In this document: positions 9,311 to 18,142 of the stretch, one piece after another
Numbering within the stretch: the stretch's first letter is position 1
Layout of the letters: each line of letters begins with the position of its first letter
Position numbers and translations under genes: made by a program
Notes under the pieces: generated by a model
The model's input: only the letters and a program-made list of their open reading frames with translations
Told to the model about the DNA's origin: nothing
Databases searched by the model: none
NCBI RefSeq assembly: GCF_000378625.1
Contig: NZ_KB905180.1
Coordinates: 2,738-39,376 of the forward strand
DNA length: 36,639 nucleotides
Direction: 5' to 3'
Source: Colwellia piezophila ATCC BAA-637
GTDB taxonomy: Bacteria > Pseudomonadota > Gammaproteobacteria > Enterobacterales > Alteromonadaceae

Positions 9311-9376
9311 TTCAAGTTATTGCTAAAACTTTAGCTTAGGCTATTGCTTAAAATCATCCGTATAATGAAGTAAATT

Positions 9377-10438
9377 ATGACAATTAGAATTGCTATCAAT
9401 GGCTTTGGTCGTATCGGCCGCAGTGTAGTTAGAGCGCTTTATGAAAGCAAGAAAACAGACCTATTCACTTTAGTTTCGATTAATGAGTTAGCGCCTTCTT
9501 CGGGTATAGCGCATTTATTAAAATACGATAGTACCCACGGTCGATTTCCTTTTAGTGTTAGCCAAATCGATAACCAACTCGTTATCGATGGTGATGAAGT
9601 CGCCCTAACTCACATAGATAACCTAACGAGCTTACCTTGGCAGCAACAGGGTATTGATATTGTCCTTGATTGTACGGGGAAATACGGCAGTCGAGCCGAC
9701 GGATTAAGCCATATTAACCGTGGTGCTAAGAAAGTATTATTCTCCCACCCCGGTAGCCAAGATGTTGATGCGACAATCATCTATGGCATTAACCATCAAA
9801 CGTTAAGCTCAGATGATCGTATTGTCTCCAATGGCTCATGTACGACTAACTGCATAGTGCCAGTAATTAAGGTGATTGATGAAGCCTTTGGCGTCGAAAG
9901 TGGCACCATTACGACTATTCATTCATCAATGCATGATCAGCAAGTTATCGATGCTTACCATAAAGATTTACGTCGTTCTCGTGCAGCAAGTCAATCAATC
10001 ATACCTGTTGATACTAAGCTTGCTGCGGGTATCGAACGAATATTACCTAAATTTAAAGGCCGTTTTGAAGCCATCGCCGTGCGTGTACCAACACTGAACG
10101 TTACCGCCATGGATTTAAGCCTTACGGTCAATAGTGATGCCAGCATTACCGACATCAACCAAGCAATACAAAAAGCAACCGGCCAACATGATTTATCAGG
10201 CGTGCTCGATTACACCGAAGAGCCTTTAGTCTCAATTGACTTTAATCACGATCCGCACTCTTGTATTGTTGATGGTAGCCAAACACGGGTTAGCCATAAG
10301 CGCTTAATTAAAATGCTTATATGGTGTGACAATGAATGGGGTTTTGCCAATCGCATGTTAGATACTGCGTTGGCCATGTCCCAAGCGACAAACGACAAAC
10401 GACAAACGAATACAACAGTAAATAAACACTTTATCTAG
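9377..10438 (+). CDS. epd: D-erythrose-4-phosphate dehydrogenase
   Basis: An NAD-dependent enzyme of the GAPDH superfamily that oxidises erythrose-4-phosphate to 4-phosphoerythronate, the first step of the DXP-dependent pyridoxal phosphate pathway. The Rossmann motif INGFGRIGRS is at residues 7-16 and the catalytic Cys155 lies in NGSCTTNC. The MHDQQVIDAYH stretch is typical of Epd rather than glycolytic GAPDH, and the epd-pgk-fba order supports this. The normal fold ends near WCDNEWGFANRMLDTALAM. A further ~19 residues (ATNDKRQTNTTVNKHFI at the end) come from a 7-bp tandem repeat at 10387-10407 and look like a recent frame change. The ribosome-binding site is weak (AAGTAAATT before the ATG). 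Confidence 0.93.
   Translation: MTIRIAINGFGRIGRSVVRALYESKKTDLFTLVSINELAPSSGIAHLLKYDSTHGRFPFSVSQIDNQLVIDGDEVALTHIDNLTSLPWQQQGIDIVLDCTGKYGSRADGLSHINRGAKKVLFSHPGSQDVDATIIYGINHQTLSSDDRIVSNGSCTTNCIVPVIKVIDEAFGVESGTITTIHSSMHDQQVIDAYHKDLRRSRAASQSIIPVDTKLAAGIERILPKFKGRFEAIAVRVPTLNVTAMDLSLTVNSDASITDINQAIQKATGQHDLSGVLDYTEEPLVSIDFNHDPHSCIVDGSQTRVSHKRLIKMLIWCDNEWGFANRMLDTALAMSQATNDKRQTNTTVNKHFI
10387..10407 (+). repeat. Three tandem copies of a 7-bp unit at the epd 3' end
   Basis: The unit gacaaac occurs three times in a row just before the epd stop. Because 7 is not a multiple of 3, a change in copy number would change the frame and sequence of the C-terminal tail. Confidence 0.8.
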
Positions 10439-10475
10439 AGCAATAGCGATAAAATAATTTTTATAAAACAGTGCT

Positions 10476-10742
10476 TATACCCGTTCCACTTGAAGATGCA
10501 TGATTCAGCTGGAATTAGAAACGCCTTTAGGCAAGGCATTGATTGAAGAGAATGGTTGTTCCCTTCTCAAAATCAATAACGCAGCATAAAGCGTTTCTAA
10601 ACCAGCCCCTTGGGGAAGGCTGAGCAAATCATACTCTGCGTTACATTTCTTTTTAAGGGAATCACCCTTAATAAAAAAATGTGCCTTGATTATGAATCGC
10701 TCAGACTTCCTGAAACGAGCATCTTCAAGTGGAGCGGGTATA
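10476..10742. mobile_element. MITE-like element with 24-bp terminal inverted repeats
   Basis: The left end (10476-10499, starting TATACCCGTTCCACTTGAAG) and right end (10719-10742) are inverted copies matching at 23 of 24 bases. Inside are shorter inverted pairs: AGAAACGC (10517-10524) with GCGTTTCT (10591-10598), and TAACGCAG (10577-10584) with CTGCGTTA (10636-10643). The element is 267 bp and codes for no transposase. TA bases at both ends fit a TA target duplication. It sits between epd and pgk. A shorter relative lies at 21231-21336. An 81-codon open frame on its minus strand only translates the repeat and is not called. Confidence 0.75.
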
Positions 10743-10815
10743 TAAAGCAAAAATTATAAAGCCGCCTTTATCGCTCTTGAACATAATTTACCGACAGTGA
10801 AAGTAGGAAACAACA

Positions 10816-11994
10816 ATGTCTATTATCAAAATGGCTGATCTAACATTAGCGAACCAACGTGTGTTAATTCGCGAAGATTTAAATGTACCGGTAACCGATG
10901 GAAAAATCACCTCAGATGCACGTTTACGTGCAGCATTGCCAACCATAAAACTTGCTCTAGAAGCAGGCGCAAAAGTAATGGTTATGTCTCATTTAGGTCG
11001 TCCAACTGAAGGCGAACCAGAAGAGAAGTTCTCACTTAAGCCGGTTACAGATTACTTAAGTGCTGCATTAAACTACCCGGTACGTTTAGTCACTGATTAC
11101 TTAGACGGTGTTGACGTTGCTGTGGGCGAATTAGTGGTATTTGAAAATATCCGCTTTAATAAAGGCGAAATGAAAAACGATGACGCCCTAGCTAAGAAAT
11201 TAGCCGCATTATGTGATGTTTTTGTTATGGATGCCTTTGGCACCGCTCATCGCGCCCAAGCAAGTACTCATGGCGTAGCAAAATTTGCAACTACAGCTTG
11301 TGCTGGTCCATTACTTTCAGGTGAATTAGAAGCCTTAGGTAAAGCGTTAGACAATCCTGCTCGCCCCTTAGTAGCGATTGTTGGTGGCTCAAAAGTGTCC
11401 ACTAAATTGACAGTACTTGACTCTTTAGCTGGCATTGTTGATCAGCTAATCGTTGGCGGCGGTATTGCCAACACTTTTATTGCTGCCCAAGGTCATAATG
11501 TCGGCAAGTCATTATATGAAGCTGGCTTAGTTGCAGAAGCAACGCGTTTAACTCAGCAAGCCCAAGCGAATAACGGTGATATTCCCGTGCCTACAGATGT
11601 CGTTGTTGCCACTGAATTTTCAGCGTCTGCATCTGCGACATTAAAACCGGTTAATGAAGTCACTGCTGACGAAATGATTTTTGATATTGGCCCAGATTCT
11701 GTAAATGCATTGGCTGATATCATAGCCAACGCTGGCACAATTGTGTGGAACGGCCCTGTTGGCGTATTTGAGTTTGATCAATTCGGTCAAGGAACCAAGA
11801 TGATTGCCCAAGCCATTGCTGATAGTGCCGCCTTCTCTATTGCTGGTGGTGGCGATACCCTGGCTGCCATCGATAAATATGGTATTGCTGATAAGATTTC
11901 TTATATCTCTACCGGTGGTGGCGCTTTCTTAGAATTTTTAGAAGGTAAGAAGTTACCGGCAGTAGAAATACTAGAGCAACGCGCAAAATCATAA
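10816..11994 (+). CDS. pgk: Phosphoglycerate kinase
   Basis: This enzyme catalyses 1,3-bisphosphoglycerate + ADP to 3-phosphoglycerate + ATP in glycolysis, and the reverse in gluconeogenesis. At 392 residues it has normal bacterial length. Signature motifs are the N-terminal REDLNVPV substrate region (~19-26), SHLGRP (~58-63), IVGGSKVSTK (~189-198), NGPVGVFE near the nucleotide site and the GGGDTLAAIDKYG loop. The start follows AGGAAAC at a suitable distance. It is separated from epd by the MITE-like element, so its expression may depend partly on read-through or on promoter sequence around that element. It is followed by a strong terminator. Confidence 0.97.
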   Translation: MSIIKMADLTLANQRVLIREDLNVPVTDGKITSDARLRAALPTIKLALEAGAKVMVMSHLGRPTEGEPEEKFSLKPVTDYLSAALNYPVRLVTDYLDGVDVAVGELVVFENIRFNKGEMKNDDALAKKLAALCDVFVMDAFGTAHRAQASTHGVAKFATTACAGPLLSGELEALGKALDNPARPLVAIVGGSKVSTKLTVLDSLAGIVDQLIVGGGIANTFIAAQGHNVGKSLYEAGLVAEATRLTQQAQANNGDIPVPTDVVVATEFSASASATLKPVNEVTADEMIFDIGPDSVNALADIIANAGTIVWNGPVGVFEFDQFGQGTKMIAQAIADSAAFSIAGGGDTLAAIDKYGIADKISYISTGGGAFLEFLEGKKLPAVEILEQRAKS

Positions 11995-12054
11995 TTTTTC
12001 TCTAACTTACTCAGAGTAACCCACTAACGGTTAACGATGAGTCAGAGATAAAAC

Positions 12055-12090
12055 AAAAACGAGGGCCTTGTTTAAGGTGCTCGTTTTTTA
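12055..12090 (+). terminator. Rho-independent terminator after pgk
   Basis: AAAACGAG pairs with CTCGTTTT, with an inner CCTT/AAGG extension and a TTTTTT tail, about 60 bp after the pgk stop. It separates pgk from fba. Confidence 0.85.
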
Positions 12091-12448
12091 TGTTCAGAGT
12101 ATGCTCAAGCCAATGAAGAAAAGTAAAACAGGAAAAGAAACGAAAGATTTTCAATAAAAATCACCTCAAAACGAAATCAAAACAAAATAAAACCGAAACA
12201 TAAACGAAACTTACTGTTATACTAGTGTAGTAAAACAACCATAATAAACTCAATAAATGTACTAAAACAGCCTTAGGTACAAATATATCTTGTAATATTC
12301 GAACAAAATACAAGTTTTATATCCATTACCGCTAAAAAGACAACTTTAACAAATTTATTCTGTAAGATAAGCGGTCTCTTTGCTATAATTCCGTTATCAA
12401 AATAAAAACTTTCAACCTCAGCAACAAAATTTATCTAGGAGTAAGTAA
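12091..12448 (+). promoter_or_regulatory. fba upstream region with extended -10 promoter
   Basis: No gene was seen in this AT-rich gap. TGCTATAAT at 12381-12389 is a good extended -10 element (TATAAT at 12384-12389) about 60 bp before the fba ATG; the -35 region is poor. An imperfect palindrome around TATACTAGTGTA (12218-12229) is a possible operator. An A-rich run with repeated aaac/aaaac motifs lies at about 12165-12212. Confidence 0.5.
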
Positions 12449-13513
12449 ATGGCTTTAATTTCAATGCGCCAAATGCTCGATCATGCGGCAGAATTTGAAT
12501 ACGGTATTCCAGCATTTAACGTCAATAATTTAGAGCAAGTACGCGCAATCATGCTTGCCGCTAGTGATACTGATAGCCCTGTTATCATGCAAGCATCTGC
12601 AGGTGCCAGAAAATACGCCGGCGCACCTTTCTTACGCCATTTAATTCTAGCTGCTATTGAAGAGTTCCCAAATATCCCAGTAGTTATGCATCAAGATCAC
12701 GGTACTTCTCCTACTATTTGTCAACGCTCTATCCAACTAGGTTTTTCATCAGTAATGATGGATGGCTCATTAATGGAAGACGGTAAAACACCAAGTAATT
12801 ATGAATACAATGTTGCTGTAACTCAACGTACTGTTGAAATGGCCCACGCTTGTGGTGTTTCTGTTGAAGGTGAATTAGGTTGTTTAGGTTCTCTTGAAAC
12901 CGGTATGGCTGGTGAAGAAGACGGTGTTGGCGCAGAAGGTATTTTAACAAAAGAGCAAATGTTAACCGACCCTGAAGAAGCGGCTGATTTTGTCAATAAA
13001 ACCCAAGTAGATGCACTGGCAATTGCCTGTGGTACATCTCACGGTGCTTATAAGTTTTCTCGTCCGCCAACAGACGATATCTTAGCGATTGACCTTATTA
13101 AAGCGATTCATCAACGTATCCCACATACTCACTTGGTTATGCACGGCTCTTCATCTGTTCCACAAGAATGGTTGGCTGTTATTAACGAATTTGGCGGAAA
13201 AATACCTGAGACTTATGGTGTACCTGTTGAGCAAATTCAACAAGGCATTAAACATGGTGTACGTAAAATCAATATAGATACTGATTTACGCCTTGCTTCT
13301 ACTGGTGCTGTTCGCCGATTTTTAGCACAGAACCCAAGTGAATTTGATCCTCGTAAATTTTTACAAGTATCAACTAATGCTATGTATGACATTTGTAAAG
13401 CTCGTTATGAAGCATTTAATACTGCTGGTAATGCGAGTAAAATCAAGCCTATAAGTCTTGATGGCATGTTCGACCGTTACCAAAGCGGTGAGTTAAAAGC
13501 TATCATCAAGTAG
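12449..13513 (+). CDS. fba: Class II fructose-bisphosphate aldolase
   Basis: A zinc-dependent aldolase that interconverts fructose-1,6-bisphosphate with DHAP and glyceraldehyde-3-phosphate. At 354 residues it matches the CbbA-like (type B) class II group. Visible sites are GIPAFNVNNLEQ (19-30), the metal/catalytic motif HQDHGTS (81-87, Asp83 and His84), GELGCLG with its acidic neighbour, GTSHGAYKF and VMHGSSSVP with further zinc and phosphate ligands, and NIDTDLR near the end. The ribosome-binding site AGGAG sits 9 bases before the ATG. It follows pgk but has its own promoter region and terminator, so it is probably a separate transcript. Confidence 0.96.
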   Translation: MALISMRQMLDHAAEFEYGIPAFNVNNLEQVRAIMLAASDTDSPVIMQASAGARKYAGAPFLRHLILAAIEEFPNIPVVMHQDHGTSPTICQRSIQLGFSSVMMDGSLMEDGKTPSNYEYNVAVTQRTVEMAHACGVSVEGELGCLGSLETGMAGEEDGVGAEGILTKEQMLTDPEEAADFVNKTQVDALAIACGTSHGAYKFSRPPTDDILAIDLIKAIHQRIPHTHLVMHGSSSVPQEWLAVINEFGGKIPETYGVPVEQIQQGIKHGVRKINIDTDLRLASTGAVRRFLAQNPSEFDPRKFLQVSTNAMYDICKARYEAFNTAGNASKIKPISLDGMFDRYQSGELKAIIK

Positions 13514-13550
13514 TATTATTGATACAAAACAGTTACAAAAACTGTTCATT

Positions 13551-13573
13551 AAAAGGGCTTCGGCCCTTTTTTT
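13551..13573 (+). terminator. Rho-independent terminator after fba
   Basis: AAAAGGGC and GCCCTTTT form a perfect stem closed by a TTCG tetraloop and followed by a T-run, 38 bp after the fba stop. A smaller stem (AACAGTT/AACTGTT) lies just before it. Confidence 0.92.
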
Positions 13574-13650
13574 ATGCTCGAAATAAACAATCAACTTAGG
13601 TATAATCATCTGAATATTCCACGTTTCATTTCTGTAAGTATAACTTCAAG

Positions 13651-14535
13651 ATGTTTTTTCGCTTTATTCTATTCCCTATATTCGCCCTTTATTGCACTTT
13701 ACCCGTGTTGGCTTTCGCTCAAGAGCAAGAAAAGCAAAGTAACTCTGCTGATGCTTCTGACATATTGTTTAGCCTAGAAAAAGCTGATGAATCACAACAG
13801 CCCACTTCAGGCACATTGTTCACCGCCTCCGCACAACTTGGTTTTCTTTACTTAACAGGTGATACCCGAAGTGCCGATATTAAAACCGGCTTAGACTTAC
13901 GCTTTGAAAAAGGCCTGTGGCGAAGTTATTTTCTTTTTGACCTTCTGGTTAAAAAAACAGAAACTGAATCTGTGATTAATGACAATGAAATCCGCAAAGC
14001 ATTTGACACCACAGATCAAAAGTGGAGCCTCAATTCGCAAACTAACTACACCGTTGACCCGATCAATAAAAACTATATTTTTGGTAATTTCTTTTATGAA
14101 GAAAACCGCTTTTCTAGCTTTGATTCACAAGCATCAGTCTCGACTGGGTGGGGTCGTCGTTGGTTTGAAAATAAAGTAGCCAGTTTTGATGCCGATATAG
14201 GTCCTGGTTTTAAAAGAGATGTTACACAAGTCACTAGCCAAGAAATGAAAGAAGGTATGAGAAGTAGAACGCAAGACACCCTCATATTACAGGCACAAGC
14301 ACTTTATATAAGAAAAATGAATGACAACATTGAGTTTAAGCAGCTATTAGTGATTAAACACGCAATGGAAGTAGGACAAAATAGTATTTATAAAGCAGAA
14401 AGTTCAATCACCAGTCGATTGATCGGCTCGCTGCAATTGAAACTTAGCTTTATCATTGATTACAACTCAAAAGTAGATGACGATAACGAAAACTTAAATA
14501 CCGAAACCTCAGCAGTACTCATTTATACCTTTTAG
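13651..14535 (+). CDS. DUF481 family putative outer-membrane protein
   Basis: This 294-residue exported protein has a signal peptide (hydrophobic residues 5-20, likely cut after AlaPheAla at 21-23), a short polar linker, and a body of alternating beta strands. The motif FLYLTGDTRSADIKTGLDLRFEKGLWRSY fits the DUF481/YdiY group of small beta-barrel proteins. The chain ends in TF, as expected for outer-membrane barrel insertion. Family members are linked to salt or envelope stress, but no substrate or channel role is established, so function stays open. The ribosome-binding site is weak. The gene is monocistronic between the fba terminator and a convergent lipoprotein gene. Confidence 0.8.
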   Translation: MFFRFILFPIFALYCTLPVLAFAQEQEKQSNSADASDILFSLEKADESQQPTSGTLFTASAQLGFLYLTGDTRSADIKTGLDLRFEKGLWRSYFLFDLLVKKTETESVINDNEIRKAFDTTDQKWSLNSQTNYTVDPINKNYIFGNFFYEENRFSSFDSQASVSTGWGRRWFENKVASFDADIGPGFKRDVTQVTSQEMKEGMRSRTQDTLILQAQALYIRKMNDNIEFKQLLVIKHAMEVGQNSIYKAESSITSRLIGSLQLKLSFIIDYNSKVDDDNENLNTETSAVLIYTF

Positions 14536-14566
14536 CCGTATTAAAAAACTTAACGAAAAGGCCATT

Positions 14567-15145
14567 TTAGCCAGTTAACTCGAATGAATGCTGTTTAAAT
14601 TTTTGTAAATCATCAGCGAGAAATTCAATGTTTTTCTCATCAATCATATAAGTAACAGTACAGATTCCTGATTCATTAAATTCATAACAGATACATAGAA
14701 AGGGTACTCCCTGGGTATTGCTATATAAGCCAAATTTAAAGGTAACACCATTCATCCACTCAGAGACATACTCATTAATCGGTTCAATGGTTAAATAGTT
14801 TGTCGGCGTTACTTGAGCTCGCCAGTGCCTATATTTATCAATGGCAAATTCAACTTCATCAACCTCTGACTCATTGATCCACAAAGAATAAGTTATATTA
14901 AGCCCACTTGCATAACGGCTATAACGGGAGCCAATGCCCGGTGCCGCATACAATAACGTACTACCTGTGACTAAACCCGTCTGAGCTATTTTCAGACTCG
15001 TTTTTTTGTTCAGGTAACCTTCTATCTTGTTGCTGTATTCAGTGAAACTGACTTGGGTATTTTCTTGGCTCTCAGTGTATGCGCCGATTGAACCACAACC
15101 AGTTAAAAACAATACAAAGGGGATAATTACCATGTTAATTTTCAT
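14567..15145 (-). CDS. Hypothetical lipoprotein
   Basis: This 192-residue protein has a classical lipoprotein signal: KINMVIIPFVLF then the lipobox LTGC with Cys17 as the lipidated residue. The +2 residue is Gly, so inner-membrane retention by Asp is not indicated and outer-membrane sorting is likely. The mature part has a hydrophobic stretch (about 57-75, TGLVTGSTLLYAAPGIGS) and then a mixed beta-rich C-terminal half containing CICYEFNESGIC. No family is recognised. It converges on the DUF481 gene with a 31-bp gap. The ribosome-binding site is weak and A-rich. Gene reality is well supported by length, lipobox and codon use. Confidence 0.7.
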   Translation of the reverse strand: MKINMVIIPFVLFLTGCGSIGAYTESQENTQVSFTEYSNKIEGYLNKKTSLKIAQTGLVTGSTLLYAAPGIGSRYSRYASGLNITYSLWINESEVDEVEFAIDKYRHWRAQVTPTNYLTIEPINEYVSEWMNGVTFKFGLYSNTQGVPFLCICYEFNESGICTVTYMIDEKNIEFLADDLQKFKQHSFELTG

Positions 15146-15604
15146 TTTATGTTTTCTATTTTTATTATTAAGCTTTGAGCTGAGCCAATGATTTACTTGC
15201 CACTCAATTTAATGCCGTTATTAAAAGCTATTCTACCTATTGTTAAAAAGCACAACTGTTGAAAATCGTCAAATTTACGTGAACAACTGTTACGGTACAG
15301 TTAGCTGTTTAACCATAAGCACGTGACTATTTTTTCTATTTAATGGCTCACAAGATAACCATTTTTGATTTTGATTTTGATTTTTTAAATTTCCCAATAT
15401 CAGTACATGACAATCCTCATATTGGGATTTAATGATGACTCAATTAATGAATTAAACACTAACATATTGTTATATATAGGAAAAACATAGTGGCACAGAA
15501 GTAGCATTACAAATAGAGTAGAACAATGTTAATTAACATTAAACTCATTCATTGAGAAAAAATTAGCACTCAACAATGAATCAATTGACAGTAAAGGGAT
15601 TATT
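15146..15604. other. Non-coding AT-rich gap
   Basis: No gene was seen on either strand. It contains a short GATTTT tandem run near 15366-15385 and an 8-bp inverted pair, CCCAATAT (15393-15400) with ATATTGGG (15419-15426), which could be an operator or a weak stem. It must hold the promoters of the minus-strand lipoprotein and of the small plus-strand locus. Confidence 0.4.
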
Positions 15605-15994
15605 ATGAATTCGATTAAAACACATTTTAGTAAAATGGCACTAGCGTTACTTTTTTCGGTAACTGGCATGTTGCTTAGTTTGTCAGCGCTCGCCATGGTA
15701 ACTGCAAATAACGACGTTAAACATGAACAGCATACAATTGAAGTTAAAGTAGATACAAAAGCTCATCCAACGCATATATTGTAATAGACATTGATAACTC
15801 TGTAATAAACGTTACTGGACCAACGGCTAGTTACCTGATAAAAAAACACCATGAGAAATGGGCAATGTCTTGTTATAAATAGCGATAATGACAAAGTCAT
15901 CGAAATTGAACATTCGAGCATTATTGGCGTCAGTATTATACTTAGAATTAAAATTGTAATTCATAACGGTTACAGTGCTGAAAATTCAGACTAA
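15605..15994 (+). pseudogene. Decayed small secreted-protein locus
   Basis: An ATG at 15605 with an AAAGGGA ribosome-binding stretch opens a 59-codon frame. It has a clear signal peptide (ALALLFSVTGMLLSLSALA) and a mature start containing HTIEVKVDTKAHPTHI, ending at 15784. At that stop, coding-like sequence continues in another frame (VIDIDNSVINVTGPTASYLIKKH, 15781-15882), and then in a further frame from an ATG at 15851 (MRNGQCLVINSDNDKVIEIE..., 47 codons, stop at 15994). The simplest reading is one former exported protein of ~120 residues broken by at least two frameshifts. The 59-codon piece could still be made as a secreted peptide. No family is recognised. Confidence 0.45.
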
Positions 15995-16254
15995 ATTCAA
16001 CAAGCACTCGATGCAAAAAAATAGCGTTATCTAGTGCTAATATACTTAGAGCAATACATAGCTTCAGCTTAAATTTAGTCACGACTTTGCGCCCAGCTAA
16101 TCAAAAAACATCGATGTATATTAACTCCCCAAATAGCCTACCTTATATTCTATTTACATCTAAAGCTTAAATCACCTCAATCACATTTGCTTGCCATGCC
16201 TCTTTCACCTAAAATATCGGCAAGTTAAACTCCGTTCAAACAAAAGGTTTTCAT
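15995..16254. other. Gap before ettA
   Basis: No gene or clear hairpin was seen. It presumably contains the ettA promoter. An AAAGG ribosome-binding stretch lies about 7 bases before the ettA ATG. Confidence 0.4.
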
Positions 16255-17934
16255 ATGGCTCAGCCGTTACCAGATAAATTCATCATGTCGATGAACCGTG
16301 TTTCGAAAATTGTTCCACCGAAACGCACAATTTTAAAAGACATATCCCTTTCTTTTTTCCCTGGCGCAAAAATTGGGGTACTCGGATTAAATGGCTCAGG
16401 TAAGTCTACATTGCTTCGTATTATGGCTGGTGTTGATACAGAATTTGAAGGTGAAGCCAAAGCATTAGCCGGTACTAAAATTGGTTATTTACCCCAAGAG
16501 CCGGTACTAGATGAAGATAAAACAGTCCGTGAAATTGTTGAAGAAGCAGTATTTGAAGTTAAAGATGCTCTTACACGTTTAGATGCCGTATACGCGGCCT
16601 ATGCCGAAGAGGATGCTGATTTTGACGCGTTAGCTAAAGAGCAAGGTGAATTAGAAGATATCATCAACACTCAAGATGGCCATAATATTGATAACGTGCT
16701 TGAGCGCGCCGCTGATGCCTTACGTTTGCCACCTTGGGAACAAAAAATCGGCATTTTAAGTGGTGGTGAACGTCGCCGTGTGGCACTTTGTCGTTTATTA
16801 TTGCAAAAACCTGACATGCTATTACTAGATGAACCAACTAACCATTTAGATGCTGAATCTGTTGCTTGGTTAGAACGCTTCTTACATGATTACCCTGGTA
16901 CTGTGGTCGCAATCACCCATGATAGATACTTCTTAGATAATGTTGCTGGTTGGATTTTAGAGCTTGATAGAGGACACGGTATTCCTTATGAAGGTAACTA
17001 CTCCTCATGGTTAGAGCAAAAGGATGCCCGTCTTGAGCGTGAAGGTAAAACTGAAAGCGCCCTACAAAAAACCATCAAGCAAGAGCTTGAATGGGTACGT
17101 TCTAATCCAAAAGCACGCCAGTCTAAAAGTAAAGCCCGTATGGCTCGCTTCGAAGAACTTAGCAGCCAAGAACATCAAAAACGAAATGAAACCAACGAGC
17201 TTTACATTCCACCTGGACCACGCCTTGGTGATCAAGTTTTAGATGTTGTTAATTTAACAAAGTCTTTTGGCGATAGAGTACTCATTGACAATTTAAGCTT
17301 TAGCGTGCCTAAGGGCGCGATTGTTGGCATTATTGGGCCAAACGGAGCTGGTAAGTCTACTTTATTCAAAATGATGTCAGGTGCTGAACAACCAGATTCA
17401 GGTGAAATAATCTTAGGAAAGACGGTAAAACTGGCCAGTGTCGATCAATTTCGTGATGATATGGACAACAGCAAAACTGTTTACCAAGAGATATCCCAAG
17501 GCCATGATATTTTAAAAATTGGTAATTTTGAAACACCAAGTCGTGCTTATGTCAGTCGTTTTAACTTTAAAGGTAATGATCAACAAAAAATTATCGGGCA
17601 ATTATCAGGTGGTGAGCGTAACCGTGTTCATTTAGCTAAGTTAGTACAAACCGGTGGTAATGTATTACTACTCGATGAACCGACCAATGATTTAGATATA
17701 GAAACCCTACGGGCATTAGAAGAAGCCTTATTAGAGTTCCCTGGTTGTGCCATGGTTATTTCGCATGATCGCTGGTTCCTTGACAGAATTGCCACGCATA
17801 TTTTAGATTATCGTGACGAAGGTCAAATCAACTTCTATGAAGGTAACTTTACCGATTATGAAGCATGGTTAAAGAAAACTTTAGGTCCTGCAGCGACAGA
17901 GCCGCACAGAATTAGATACAAAAAAATAGGTTAA
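16255..17934 (+). CDS. ettA: Energy-dependent translational throttle protein EttA (ABC-F)
   Basis: A cytoplasmic ABC-F ATPase that binds the ribosomal E site and gates entry into elongation according to the ATP/ADP ratio. The 559-residue protein has two ABC domains and no membrane segments. Domain 1 has Walker A GLNGSGKST (44-52), the EttA arm insertion (~95-160), signature LSGGE (168-172) and Walker B LLLDEPTNHLD (189-199). The charged P-site tRNA interaction linker (about 241-320) contains QELEWVRSNPKARQSKSKARMARFEEL. Domain 2 has a second Walker A GPNGAGKST, LSGGERNRVHL and LLLDEPTNDLD. It ends RIRYKKIG, like other EttA proteins. It is followed by a strong terminator and appears monocistronic. 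Confidence 0.96.
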   Translation: MAQPLPDKFIMSMNRVSKIVPPKRTILKDISLSFFPGAKIGVLGLNGSGKSTLLRIMAGVDTEFEGEAKALAGTKIGYLPQEPVLDEDKTVREIVEEAVFEVKDALTRLDAVYAAYAEEDADFDALAKEQGELEDIINTQDGHNIDNVLERAADALRLPPWEQKIGILSGGERRRVALCRLLLQKPDMLLLDEPTNHLDAESVAWLERFLHDYPGTVVAITHDRYFLDNVAGWILELDRGHGIPYEGNYSSWLEQKDARLEREGKTESALQKTIKQELEWVRSNPKARQSKSKARMARFEELSSQEHQKRNETNELYIPPGPRLGDQVLDVVNLTKSFGDRVLIDNLSFSVPKGAIVGIIGPNGAGKSTLFKMMSGAEQPDSGEIILGKTVKLASVDQFRDDMDNSKTVYQEISQGHDILKIGNFETPSRAYVSRFNFKGNDQQKIIGQLSGGERNRVHLAKLVQTGGNVLLLDEPTNDLDIETLRALEEALLEFPGCAMVISHDRWFLDRIATHILDYRDEGQINFYEGNFTDYEAWLKKTLGPAATEPHRIRYKKIG

Positions 17935-18016
17935 TCACTAAATTTAAATAGCGGTTATTAGCACCTTAGTAACTTTGCTGTTGTCAGTGATTGATTTAAC
18001 CGTTAAAAGTCCAATT

Positions 18017-18053
18017 AAAGCCAGTTAAAATTTTGATTTTAACTGGCTTTTTT
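18017..18053 (+). terminator. Rho-independent terminator after ettA
   Basis: AAAGCCAGTTAAAA and TTTTAACTGGCTTT form a perfect 14-bp stem around a 6-base loop, followed by further T residues. Confidence 0.93.
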
Positions 18054-18142
18054 GTGTTCAGTAACTTTTTACTTTTCAATAAAAGGGGGCTATGCTAAAG
18101 ACACACAATAGATAAGATTATTAGTCAGCTTGGAAAATATAC

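Noticed and set aside
10505..10750. 81-codon minus-strand frame
   Set aside because: It lies almost entirely inside the MITE-like element and translates its inverted repeats; it has no independent support.
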